Assembly: GCA_964528735.1 (NCBI GenBank)
Contig: CAZGUV010000014.1
Coordinates: 1-21,896 of the forward strand
Length of the DNA: 21,896 bases
Origin: CAYNND01 sp964528735
GTDB taxonomy: Bacteria > Patescibacteriota > Minisyncoccia > Phycocordibacterales > UBA2100
Reading direction: 5' to 3'
Shown: positions 14,607-21,083 of the stretch, piece by piece
Numbering within the stretch: the first letter of the stretch is position 1
Layout: every line of letters begins with the position of its first letter
Notes under the pieces: generated by a model
Databases searched by the model: none
What the model was told of the DNA's origin: nothing
Seen by the model: only the letters and a program-made list of their open reading frames with translations
Program-made: the position numbers and the translations under genes

Positions 14607-14635
14607 ATTATAGCCCTGACAGGTCAGCCAATCAA
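14607..14635 (-). promoter_or_regulatory. trxB promoter with a palindrome in the spacer
   Basis: On the minus strand a -35 TTGATT (14635-14630, 4 of 6) and a perfect -10 TATAAT (14612-14607) are separated by 17 bases. The predicted start is near 14600, about two bases before the ATG at 14598, so the mRNA is probably leaderless. The spacer contains an inverted repeat CTGAC-AG-GTCAG (14616-14627), well placed to be an operator. Confidence 0.8.
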
Positions 14636-14652
14636 ACGAGCGTCTCTATAAA

Positions 14653-15873
14653 CTACTTGAGTTTTGATCGTCTCAAAAACGAAGGGAGTGAGCCGCCCCA
14701 GTCTGAGTCATCATCATCTTGAACAACCCTTCTTTCAAGTGTTCGAGGAGGTGGGGGAGGAAGATTACTCTCATCATCTTCGTCTTCAAACGCATCATCG
14801 TCATCAGGAAGTGAGTTGTATATTCTACCTTCTGATACTGGTGCCTTCTTTTCTGGGCGTGGCGCAGATTGAGTGAAGTGATTCTTCAGGTGATCGTCAA
14901 TGTGTTTCGTGCCTTCTCCTTTAGGAAAACCTGTAGCAATAACAGTAACTTTGAGCTCGCCCTTCTTCATGGTCGGGTCGATTACTGCACCAAAGATAAT
15001 CTTTGCGTTTTGATCTGCTGCTGCGGTAATGATCTTTGCCGCCTCCTGCACCTCAAACATAGACAAATCTTCACCCCCAGTTACCGAGAAGAGTACACCA
15101 GTAGCGCCATCGATAGAGACATCCAAGAGTGGAGAGTTGATTGCCATTCGTGCAGCCTCCTCTGCTCGCTTCTCACCCGATGCACGTCCTATGCCCATGA
15201 GTGCTGAGCCCGCGTTCTCCATGATTGCTCGGATATCAGCGAAGTCTACGTTTATGATTCCTTGTGTGGTTATCAAATCTGTTATTCCTTCGACTGACTG
15301 TCTCAGAACTTCATCACAGAGTGCAAATGCCTGTTTGACACTTGTGTTGCGCTCAACAATAGAAAAGATTTTATCGTTTGGTATTACCACCATTGCATCC
15401 ACTTCAGATGCAAGTCGTGCGATTCCCTCATCGGCAAGTGCTGAACGCTGTCTCCCTTCGAATGAAAACGGTCGTGTTACTACAGCGATAGTGAGTGCTC
15501 CTGCATCCTTTGCAATTTTTGCAACAATTGGAGCTGCTCCGGTGCCTGTTCCGCCTCCCATACCACAAGTGACAAACACCATATCCGATGTCTTGATGGC
15601 ATTCTGAAGCTCTTCTTTTGTCTCTTCTGCTGCACGTCCACCAATGTCAGGGTTCATACCCGTACCGAGTCCACGTGTAAGCTTTTTACCGATGTGAATT
15701 CGCTTTTTTGCGTGCGACTTGTGCAAGTCTTGAGCATCTGTGTTTACAGCAATGAACTCCACGCCGCGAACTTTTTCACTTATCATGTGGTTCACAGCAT
15801 TACCACCCGAACCACCAACTCCGATGACTTGAATGCGTGCGAATGTCTCTACTTCGTTCTGAACTTGTTTCAT
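14653..15873 (-). CDS. ftsZ: Cell division GTPase FtsZ
   Basis: FtsZ is the tubulin homologue that polymerises with GTP into the Z ring. The 406-residue protein has the N-terminal GVGGSGGNAVNHM (18-30), the tubulin signature GMGGGTGTGAAP (104-115), the Arg/Asp-bearing IPNDK segment and the T7 synergy loop NVDFADIR (207-214). After the conserved body comes a linker from about residue 335 with an acidic cluster (DDDDAFEDEDDESN) and a proline run. It ends in the conserved peptide LPSFLRR that binds FtsA in other bacteria. FtsZ is separated from ftsA upstream by a terminator and a promoter, so its level can be set independently. Confidence 0.98.
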   Translation of the reverse strand: MKQVQNEVETFARIQVIGVGGSGGNAVNHMISEKVRGVEFIAVNTDAQDLHKSHAKKRIHIGKKLTRGLGTGMNPDIGGRAAEETKEELQNAIKTSDMVFVTCGMGGGTGTGAAPIVAKIAKDAGALTIAVVTRPFSFEGRQRSALADEGIARLASEVDAMVVIPNDKIFSIVERNTSVKQAFALCDEVLRQSVEGITDLITTQGIINVDFADIRAIMENAGSALMGIGRASGEKRAEEAARMAINSPLLDVSIDGATGVLFSVTGGEDLSMFEVQEAAKIITAAADQNAKIIFGAVIDPTMKKGELKVTVIATGFPKGEGTKHIDDHLKNHFTQSAPRPEKKAPVSEGRIYNSLPDDDDAFEDEDDESNLPPPPPRTLERRVVQDDDDSDWGGSLPSFLRRSKLK

Positions 15874-15898
15874 AGTGGTATGTGATGCTAATACGGAG

Positions 15899-15907
15899 AG
15901 TATATCA
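15899..15907 (-). promoter_or_regulatory. Extended -10 promoter of ftsZ
   Basis: The minus strand reads TGA-TATACT immediately after the T-run of the ftsA terminator and about 25 bases before the ftsZ ATG. The -35 would overlap the terminator T-run and is not recognisable. This gives ftsZ its own transcript. Confidence 0.55.
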
Positions 15908-15917
15908 TCTAATAAAT

Positions 15918-15942
15918 AAAAAAAAAGCCATTAATATGGCTT
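15918..15942 (-). terminator. Rho-independent terminator between ftsA and ftsZ
   Basis: On the minus strand AAGCCAT (15942-15936) pairs with ATGGCTT (15931-15925) around a four-base loop. The run of nine T residues (15926-15918) overlaps the last two stem bases. The stem is short, so partial read-through from ftsA into ftsZ is likely. Confidence 0.75.
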
Positions 15943-15965
15943 ACTATAAGTCCAGAATTGGTCTC

Positions 15966-17123
15966 CTAGGGAAGAAACTGTTTAAACCATCTACCCAATC
16001 TGCTGATGAATGCGCGTGGTGAGACTGATGGCGCTTGTTCACGCTCTTGTTCATAGCCAAAAACGCACATTCCGTGAGCTACAGCGCACAGCAATTCTTT
16101 TTGCTGCGTTCGTTGACCTGAGGTACGAGTCTCGGCAAATGCCACAGGAAGTTTTAATGTCGATTTGGTGAATTCCGTAAGATGATACAAATGCGCTCCA
16201 CCTCCAGCAAGATAAATGCCGGCAGGGAGGAGTTGCCCATGAGGAACTGTTTTCAAATGCATGCCAACTCGTTTGAGAACATCCTTCATTTTTCTCTCAA
16301 CAATGAGCGTCACCTTCTTTCGCGGGTGAGTGAGTTGTGTGTGGTAGTTTTTCTTGAGTCGCTCTGCCTCGTCGAGAGATATTTTCATAGTCAATGCGAG
16401 TTCATCAGTAATATACTGAGACCCAAACGGCAATACTTTGACTGATACTGGAAGTCCTTCGTCAAAAACAGCAATAGAGGTGGTGTCTGCGCCAAGCATC
16501 AAGAGCGCACATCCAGCTGTTTTCTGCATTTTATTGAGTAGTACCAAACTTGATGCAAGGGGAGATGCCATTACATCGATGACTTCAACGTTCGCCTCTT
16601 CGCAAGTATCGATAGTCTTATCAATATGTTGTTCGTGAGCAAACACAAAGAGTACTTCAGCTGAAAGTGTCTTTCCTTTTTGGTCAACAACTGAGCCAAG
16701 CGTATGCGCACCATCAAGGGTCATCGAAAGAGGTATTTCATGGATGATGCGTTTGTTTGAGACGTTTTGCTCAGCCTTAGTTCGTGCAAGTGATATTGCG
16801 TACTGCACATCATCCTCAGTCACCATTCTCCCGTGTTTTCCGAGTGATATCTCTGTGCTAATACGTTGCTCGTCAACTCCAATACCGCCGACAGCAACAT
16901 ACGCGTGGGTGACACGAACACTTGCCTCAGTCTCAGCTTGTGCGAGCGCCGCTTTCAGTGAATCAGCCGCTTCACTGACATTGCTGATATATCCTCCCTT
17001 TATCCCTCGTGAAGGGGCAATTCCTCGCCCGATAACTTTAAGCGACCGTGTGTCAGTTACTTCACAAATAACAACTTTTGTTGATGATGTTCCGAGGTCA
17101 ATTCCTGTGATGGTGTGTCTCAT
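15966..17123 (-). CDS. ftsA: Cell division protein FtsA
   Basis: FtsA is the actin-like ATPase that tethers FtsZ to the membrane. The 385-residue protein starts with the actin phosphate-1 motif GIDLGTSSTKVVIC (about 7-20). Its SHS2/1C region includes GGYISNVSEAADSL and AYVAVGGIGVDEQRI, and there is a LAGGGAHLYHL adenosine motif near residue 310. The C-terminal ISRLGRWFKQFLP is a clear amphipathic membrane-targeting helix. The start overlaps the end of ybeY by 26 bases, which indicates translational coupling. No Shine-Dalgarno is seen. A terminator separates it from ftsZ downstream. PilM/EutJ-type ATPases share the fold, but the C-terminal helix and the ftsZ neighbour favour FtsA. Confidence 0.95.
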   Translation of the reverse strand: MRHTITGIDLGTSSTKVVICEVTDTRSLKVIGRGIAPSRGIKGGYISNVSEAADSLKAALAQAETEASVRVTHAYVAVGGIGVDEQRISTEISLGKHGRMVTEDDVQYAISLARTKAEQNVSNKRIIHEIPLSMTLDGAHTLGSVVDQKGKTLSAEVLFVFAHEQHIDKTIDTCEEANVEVIDVMASPLASSLVLLNKMQKTAGCALLMLGADTTSIAVFDEGLPVSVKVLPFGSQYITDELALTMKISLDEAERLKKNYHTQLTHPRKKVTLIVERKMKDVLKRVGMHLKTVPHGQLLPAGIYLAGGGAHLYHLTEFTKSTLKLPVAFAETRTSGQRTQQKELLCAVAHGMCVFGYEQEREQAPSVSPRAFISRLGRWFKQFLP

Positions 17124-17499
17124 GGGTATACAAGTCTGAGAATTTCTTTAACATCCGTTTCTCAGCAAGCTCCATTGTATCTCCATGATCCATTCCTTTC
17201 AAATGGAGTAAACCGTGAAGATACAAATAGAGCGTGTGTTCAAGTGGTCCATGATCGTAGTCAACAGACTCTGCGAATGCTTTTTTGATGTTCAAAACAA
17301 TCTCACCTTCATGTTGTGTGAGGGGAAATGAAAGCACATTGGGTATGTATGATTTGCGTCTTGACTCCTTATTCACTTTTTGCGCAAACGAATCACCGCA
17401 GATGATGAGTGAAAGCTCGTAGCGCTTGCCGAGCACGGCGTCTTTGATTTGTTCCCAGGGAAATGGGGGAGCGTTTCGTACGGTGGTTCGTATATCCAT
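17098..17499 (-). CDS. ybeY: Endoribonuclease YbeY (rRNA maturation factor)
   Basis: YbeY is a zinc-dependent RNase involved in 16S rRNA 3' processing and ribosome quality control. The 133-residue protein has the metal-binding motif HGLLHLKGMDHGD with His95, His99 and His105 (family HGxLHLxGYDH, here Met for Tyr). NVLSFPL (54-60) and EIVLNIKKA (66-74) are also family features. It starts only 10 bases after the T-run of the rpsU terminator, so it may depend on read-through. It overlaps ftsA by 26 bases. The His-rich tail THETHHH is partly a by-product of that overlap. Confidence 0.94.
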   Translation of the reverse strand: MDIRTTVRNAPPFPWEQIKDAVLGKRYELSLIICGDSFAQKVNKESRRKSYIPNVLSFPLTQHEGEIVLNIKKAFAESVDYDHGPLEHTLYLYLHGLLHLKGMDHGDTMELAEKRMLKKFSDLYTHETHHHRN

Positions 17500-17509
17500 A
17501 AGTGTGGAG

Positions 17510-17534
17510 AAAAAAGACCGCTTTCGCGGTCTTT
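17510..17534 (-). terminator. Rho-independent terminator after rpsU
   Basis: On the minus strand AAAGACCGC (17534-17526) pairs with GCGGTCTTT (17521-17513) around a GAAA tetraloop. The stem's 3' end runs into six consecutive T residues (17515-17510). It lies between the rpsU stop and the ybeY start. Confidence 0.85.
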
Positions 17535-17537
17535 GTC

Positions 17538-17801
17538 TTAGTCTTTCTTTGCGAACTGTTGTGTTCGAGGTGTTTTTGGCTGGAGTTTTCCTTCCTTTAC
17601 GAGCTTGATGTTGTGAGCGCGTCGTGCAAGTCGGCGAAGAGCAACAGTCTTTCGTGAAAGCTTTCCCCCATCACGTACGTGATAGCGCTTATCGCGAAGT
17701 GAGCGTACGATACCTGTTGATTGTATCTTTCGTGTAAATTCCTGGACCATTCGTCCAGTTGTCTTAGTTCCAGTTTTTTGGATTACTACGTTTATTGTCA
17801 T
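17538..17801 (-). CDS. rpsU: Small ribosomal subunit protein bS21
   Basis: bS21 is a small, very basic 30S protein near the anti-Shine-Dalgarno region of 16S rRNA. From ATG 17801 the protein has 87 residues: a beta-strand start TINVVIQKTG, then MVQEFTRKIQSTGIVRSLRDKRYHVR, matching the family core in which a helix is followed by a G-hydrophobic-(R/K) turn, and a basic helix with KTVALRRLARRAH. The C-terminal part is longer than in E. coli (71 aa). A longer reading from 17840 is possible, but its added residues overlap the promoter and are not bS21-like. It has its own promoter and a strong terminator, so it can be expressed as a single gene. Confidence 0.88.
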   Translation of the reverse strand: MTINVVIQKTGTKTTGRMVQEFTRKIQSTGIVRSLRDKRYHVRDGGKLSRKTVALRRLARRAHNIKLVKEGKLQPKTPRTQQFAKKD

Positions 17802-17811
17802 GATGGGCAGT

Positions 17812-17840
17812 ACTCTACCACAGAGCCGGAAAGGTCGCAA
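17812..17840 (-). promoter_or_regulatory. rpsU promoter
   Basis: The minus strand has -35 TTGCGA (17840-17835, 4 of 6), a 17-base spacer and -10 TAGAGT (17817-17812, 4 of 6) preceded by a TGG extension. The start would fall a few bases before the rpsU ATG at 17801. It lies in the short gap after the HisRS-like gene. Confidence 0.55.
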
Positions 17841-17841
17841 G

Positions 17842-19008
17842 CTAGCCCTGAATCTTTTTTAGGTGACTCGCCAACTGGGAAAGCGGGATGACTTTTTGAG
17901 CCCTGGTGACTATCTCTCGTACTATAACAGTTCCATCTACCGCCTCTTTATGACCTATTATTACCAAGTGAGTTGCCTCCTTCGCTCCTACCATCTGCTC
18001 ACCAAGTGTCTCTTGGGTGAGTACATGGCCCACAGGTATGCGTGCCTCGTAGAGAGAGGTGAGCACTTTGAGTGTGAGGCGTTTAGCCTCATTACTTATG
18101 TGAGCAAAATAGAATTTAACCTTTGAGCGTGCCTTTTCCTTTGCACGTATCTCTTTAGGGAGCTTACCCTTTGCCTCACAGGTGAGGACAATACCTGCAG
18201 TATCTACATGCTGCCTGAAGGCCTTTCGTGACAAGACGTTCATTCTTCCTCCGTGAGCAACGGGATGGGTACTTCCGTCTTCATTCACCTGGTGAATTTC
18301 AAAGATTGTTTGGTCGAAGACATGCTCACTCCCTACGACTTTGTTGTCGAGTTCGTACTCAATATCAGTTGCTTCTAAGTACTCCAAGACTTCGCTCAAG
18401 TGTGCTCTCGAATCGTCATTGAGGTAATCAAGGGGGTTAGGGGCTTGTTTTGCGTTTGGATGCTTTTCGATTATAAATCGAGCGAATACCTTTCGGGGTG
18501 CAGTAGCAATATCTTTCGCGATAGCCTGCGTCGTCGCGGTGCCGAGTATCTTTCTCAAAAATGCAGTCAGGTCTCTATTGTATCGATTGCTTGAGTCAAC
18601 ATTCCCGTATGAAGACATTTTGACTATAGTCTTATCAATACCGATTTCCTTCAAAATCGTTTGTGCTGTGGCAATGAGTGTCGCTTCAGCGATTGGTCGT
18701 CTCACTCCGGCGACGTGAAGTGAAAAGGCGACAGGGTTTTTCTTCGAAAGTGCCTTCATGTGCACTTCGTACGTCATTGCGTGGTTTGCGCGGAGGTGCT
18801 TTGAGCGTTCAGCGAAAGACTTGACCGATGGTATAAAAAACTTCTCATGTGGGTGGATTACATCAATGTCCTCACTGCTCACTTTTGTGCCCTCAATAGT
18901 TGAGGTCATGCTCTGAAGTGGCTTAAATCCAAAATGCTCCGCGACGGTAACCGCGGTAAGGAGCACCTTGTGGGTCTCATCGTGTTTTGTAGTTGAAAGT
19001 TTTATCAT
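17842..19008 (-). CDS. HisRS-derived protein without catalytic motifs (class II aaRS paralogue)
   Basis: The 388-residue protein aligns by eye with histidyl-tRNA synthetase along most of its length. It has an N-terminal helix THKVLLTAVTVAEHFGFKPL (12-31), a region VAFSLHVAGVRRPIAEATLI (93-112) corresponding to the HisRS segment just after motif 2, and MSSYGNVDSSNRYNRDL (131-147), equivalent to the INSLG segment. NPLDYLNDDSRAHL (191-204) and DNKVVGSEHVFDQTIFEIH (221-239) follow. A C-terminal HGTP anticodon-binding-like domain spans about 296-388. Motif 2 with its ATP-binding Arg is missing, RGLDYYT is replaced by VGSEHVF, and the motif 3 G-ERL is gone. It should not charge tRNA. HisZ is an alternative, but no his genes are present here. 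It starts three bases after the lepB stop, so the two are probably coupled. Confidence 0.7.
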   Translation of the reverse strand: MIKLSTTKHDETHKVLLTAVTVAEHFGFKPLQSMTSTIEGTKVSSEDIDVIHPHEKFFIPSVKSFAERSKHLRANHAMTYEVHMKALSKKNPVAFSLHVAGVRRPIAEATLIATAQTILKEIGIDKTIVKMSSYGNVDSSNRYNRDLTAFLRKILGTATTQAIAKDIATAPRKVFARFIIEKHPNAKQAPNPLDYLNDDSRAHLSEVLEYLEATDIEYELDNKVVGSEHVFDQTIFEIHQVNEDGSTHPVAHGGRMNVLSRKAFRQHVDTAGIVLTCEAKGKLPKEIRAKEKARSKVKFYFAHISNEAKRLTLKVLTSLYEARIPVGHVLTQETLGEQMVGAKEATHLVIIGHKEAVDGTVIVREIVTRAQKVIPLSQLASHLKKIQG

Positions 19009-19011
19009 ACT

Positions 19012-19575
19012 TTAGAAGGTATGTGCTCCTGGAAGATATCCAATTTGTGTAAAAGGAAAGAGGCGGACGTATGCTCTGCCTACAATATTCTTCTTCGGGA
19101 GCATGCCCCAGTACCGCGAATCAGCGCTTGCACCTCGGTTGTCTCCCATGACGTAGTACTCATCCGCTGCAAGTGTAGTGATGAGATGGTTTTCAGCCTT
19201 ATTTGAGTCTGCGATGTACGGTTCATCGAGTTTGATCCCATCGGGGTACTCTGCATTCTTTATAAGTACATCAGATCCGTCGATAATAACGGTGTCCCCA
19301 GGGAGTCCTATGATGCGCTTGATGAAATATCTACTGGTATCGAGTGGGTAGCGCATGACGATTACCTCGCCACGCTCAGGTTCTCGTAGGTTGTAAGTGA
19401 CTTGGTCGATAATGAGATAGTGCCATGACTCAAATGTCGGAGACATAGATGTTCCCGAAACGATAAATGGCTTCGCAATAAAAATTCGTACAGGAACAAC
19501 AATCGCAATTACAATAAGTATGAATGAAAGCAGTGAGAGTTCTTTTTTTTCTCGTCGCACTGCATGCAATGACAT
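19012..19575 (-). CDS. lepB: Signal peptidase I
   Basis: Signal peptidase I cleaves signal peptides from exported proteins at the outer face of the membrane. From ATG 19575 it has 187 residues: a short basic cytoplasmic start, one transmembrane helix (about 14-34), catalytic Ser43 in SGTSMSPT and catalytic Lys86 in RYFIKRIIGLPGD. The family's conserved ending MGDNRGASADSRYWG follows. A GTG at 19590 would add five residues. I chose ATG 19575 because a TATACT box lies six bases before it, which would exclude the GTG from the transcript. It is the first gene of the minus-strand run and is followed at three bases by the HisRS-like gene. Confidence 0.95.
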   Translation of the reverse strand: MSLHAVRREKKELSLLSFILIVIAIVVPVRIFIAKPFIVSGTSMSPTFESWHYLIIDQVTYNLREPERGEVIVMRYPLDTSRYFIKRIIGLPGDTVIIDGSDVLIKNAEYPDGIKLDEPYIADSNKAENHLITTLAADEYYVMGDNRGASADSRYWGMLPKKNIVGRAYVRLFPFTQIGYLPGAHTF

Positions 19576-19581
19576 GTGTGA

Positions 19582-19587
19582 AGTATA
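19582..19587 (-). promoter_or_regulatory. Candidate -10 box of lepB
   Basis: The minus strand has TATACT followed by six bases and then the lepB ATG (19575-19573), the same spacing as before ackA and the DCC-family gene. No -35 match is seen on this strand. A TTGACA occurs at 19601-19606 on the plus strand without a well-spaced -10. Confidence 0.45.
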
Positions 19588-19689
19588 CACCGAGTACTTA
19601 TTGACAGGAAGTTATAAAAGATGAGCGATACCTTTTTGCAGTTTTGAGAATTTCTTTGCAAATATTTTTTTTATAGGTACGCTTTGGAT

Positions 19690-20339
19690 ATGAAATGGAA
19701 TATCATTGGTCTTGGAAATCCAGGCGAAGAATATGCAAATACGCGTCACAATGCTGGCGCGTGGTTTGCANNNNNNNNNNGTATGAAAAGTCTCCGCACA
19801 ATGTCGGACGTGAAGCGGTTGAGTATTTTGCGAAAAAACACGATGCAGAGTTTAGTGCACAGTCAAAAGCTCAATCACTCGTAGCGAAAGTATCGCTCAA
19901 AAGTCACGCAATTACGTTGGTATTACCAGAAACATTCATGAATAAGTCAGGCATAGCTGGTGCATACTTCGCAAAATCGTCAAAGGATATTGAGCGAAGT
20001 GTTGTTATTCATGATGATCTTGATTTGCCGCTTGGTACTATCAAAATCGGCTTCAATCGAGGTAGTGGAGGTCATAAAGGCGTTGAATCACTCAAGCGCG
20101 CGTGGAAGACAGAAGCTTTTGTCCGCGTCCGCATCGGTGTCTCACCACAATCGAGAAAAGGTGATGCAAAAAAGCCGCATGGCGAAGAAAAGGTAATCAA
20201 CTACATATTGAAACCGTTTAAAGCAGATGCGTACACTGATGTGAAGAAGGTATACAAAAAGATTGCTGAAGCGCTTGAAGTGATGATTTCAGAATCACGC
20301 GAGAAAGCGATGACTTTGTATAACGGTGAGGTTATATGA
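19690..20339 (+). CDS. pth: Peptidyl-tRNA hydrolase, interrupted by an assembly gap
   Basis: Pth releases peptides from peptidyl-tRNA that drops off ribosomes. The left part (19690-19770) encodes the canonical start with IIGLGNPGEEY and the TRHNAG motif carrying the catalytic His20. Ten N follow, then from 19782 the rest in another frame: FAKKHDAEFS, LVLPETFMNKSG (active-site Asn), VVIHDDLDLPLGTIKI (catalytic Asp) and GSGGHKGVESL. The frame change comes from the arbitrary gap length. The right part starts with YEKSPHNVGREAV, which is homologous to YANTRHNAGAWFA just left of the gap, so about 13 codons are represented twice in diverged form. Merging them gives about 199 residues, a normal Pth length. 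The stop overlaps the next start (ATGA at 20336-20339). Confidence 0.9.
19771..19780. other. Assembly gap of 10 N inside pth
   Basis: Ten undetermined bases join two contig ends inside the pth coding sequence. The length is probably a default value. The sequences on each side encode overlapping parts of Pth, so the contigs may overlap and not be separated by missing sequence. Confidence 0.99.
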
Positions 20340-21058
20340 AAGTAGCAGTACTTGGATACGGTCAGTTCGGTTCATTTATGTCTAAGCACCTCGCAGTATA
20401 CGCTGAGGTGCTCGTGTATGCGCGCTCGGCTGTTGATGTACCACACGGAGTGCGCCAAGTAACGCTCGACGAAGCGTGTGTGGCAGATGTTGTCATATTT
20501 TCAGTGCCAATGAGTTCCTTTGAAGATGTTTGCAAAGAAGTGCAAGGCAAAATACCTCTCACGACTATTATCGCCGATGTGACCTCAATAAAATCACGTC
20601 CGCTACAATTACTCTCCACCTATTTTCCTCAGCATCAGATATTAGGGACTCATCCAATCTTTGGTCCTCAGTCGGGGAAGGATGGTATCGAAGGACTTCC
20701 TCTAGTACTTGTACAGCACACATTGAACGAAAATATATACACGAAAATTCGCACCTTTTTTCAGACGACACTCAAGCTGTCTGTCATTGAAGTTACTGCT
20801 GAGGAGCATGATGCAGCGATGTCTCATGTGCAAGGGCTCACACACTTCATCGGCCGCGCATTGTCTGAAATGAAGATAGGAGATACGCCACTTGCGACAC
20901 AGTCATACAAACAACTTCTTGAGCTGGTCCGACTCGTCGGTTCGGATTCTTGGGAATTGTTTAAAACAATTGAAAATGAAAACCCCCATGCGAGTGCGGT
21001 GCGAGGAGAATTTCTCAAAACACTCAACAGCCTCAACGACAGACTTGCTGAGAAATAA
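20336..21058 (+). CDS. TyrA-like prephenate/arogenate dehydrogenase
   Basis: The 240-residue protein has a Rossmann NAD(P) motif VLGYGQFGS (5-13), VADVVIFSVPMSSF, IADVTSIKSRPLQLL, the TyrA signature GTHPIFGPQSGKDG (about 98-111) and the active-site-type segment MSHVQGLTHFIGRAL (about 162-176). TyrA enzymes oxidise prephenate or arogenate to a tyrosine precursor. The compact single-domain form without a regulatory ACT domain is closest in style to arogenate dehydrogenases. No other aromatic amino-acid gene is in the window, so the true substrate is open. Its ATG overlaps the pth stop, and its own stop is built into the downstream terminator. Confidence 0.85.
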   Translation: MKVAVLGYGQFGSFMSKHLAVYAEVLVYARSAVDVPHGVRQVTLDEACVADVVIFSVPMSSFEDVCKEVQGKIPLTTIIADVTSIKSRPLQLLSTYFPQHQILGTHPIFGPQSGKDGIEGLPLVLVQHTLNENIYTKIRTFFQTTLKLSVIEVTAEEHDAAMSHVQGLTHFIGRALSEMKIGDTPLATQSYKQLLELVRLVGSDSWELFKTIENENPHASAVRGEFLKTLNSLNDRLAEK

Positions 21059-21082
21059 AAAAGCCCCTTGAGGGGCTTTTTT
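21057..21082. terminator. Bidirectional Rho-independent terminator
   Basis: AAAAAAGCCCC (21057-21067), loop TTGA and GGGGC (21072-21076) with TTTTTT (21077-21082) form a symmetrical hairpin with a T-run on either strand. It lies between the convergent tyrA-like and rpsA genes and overlaps the tyrA-like stop codon. Confidence 0.93.
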
Positions 21083-21083
21083 A

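Noticed and set aside
15029..15607. Plus-strand open frame of 192 codons inside ftsZ
   Set aside because: Antisense shadow of the FtsZ GTPase domain; composition is Ser/Ala/Pro rich with no motif.
17842..19008. Functional histidyl-tRNA synthetase
   Set aside because: Motif 2, the RGLDYYT loop and the motif 3 Arg are not present, so the annotation as an active synthetase is not supported.
19684..19884. Short frame reading through the N run as a separate 66-residue protein
   Set aside because: Its right half is out of frame with Pth. It arises only from the arbitrary number of N bases.
19690..20339. Natural frameshift pseudogene of pth
   Set aside because: The frame change coincides exactly with the N gap, and all catalytic residues are present on the two sides, so an assembly cause is far more likely.
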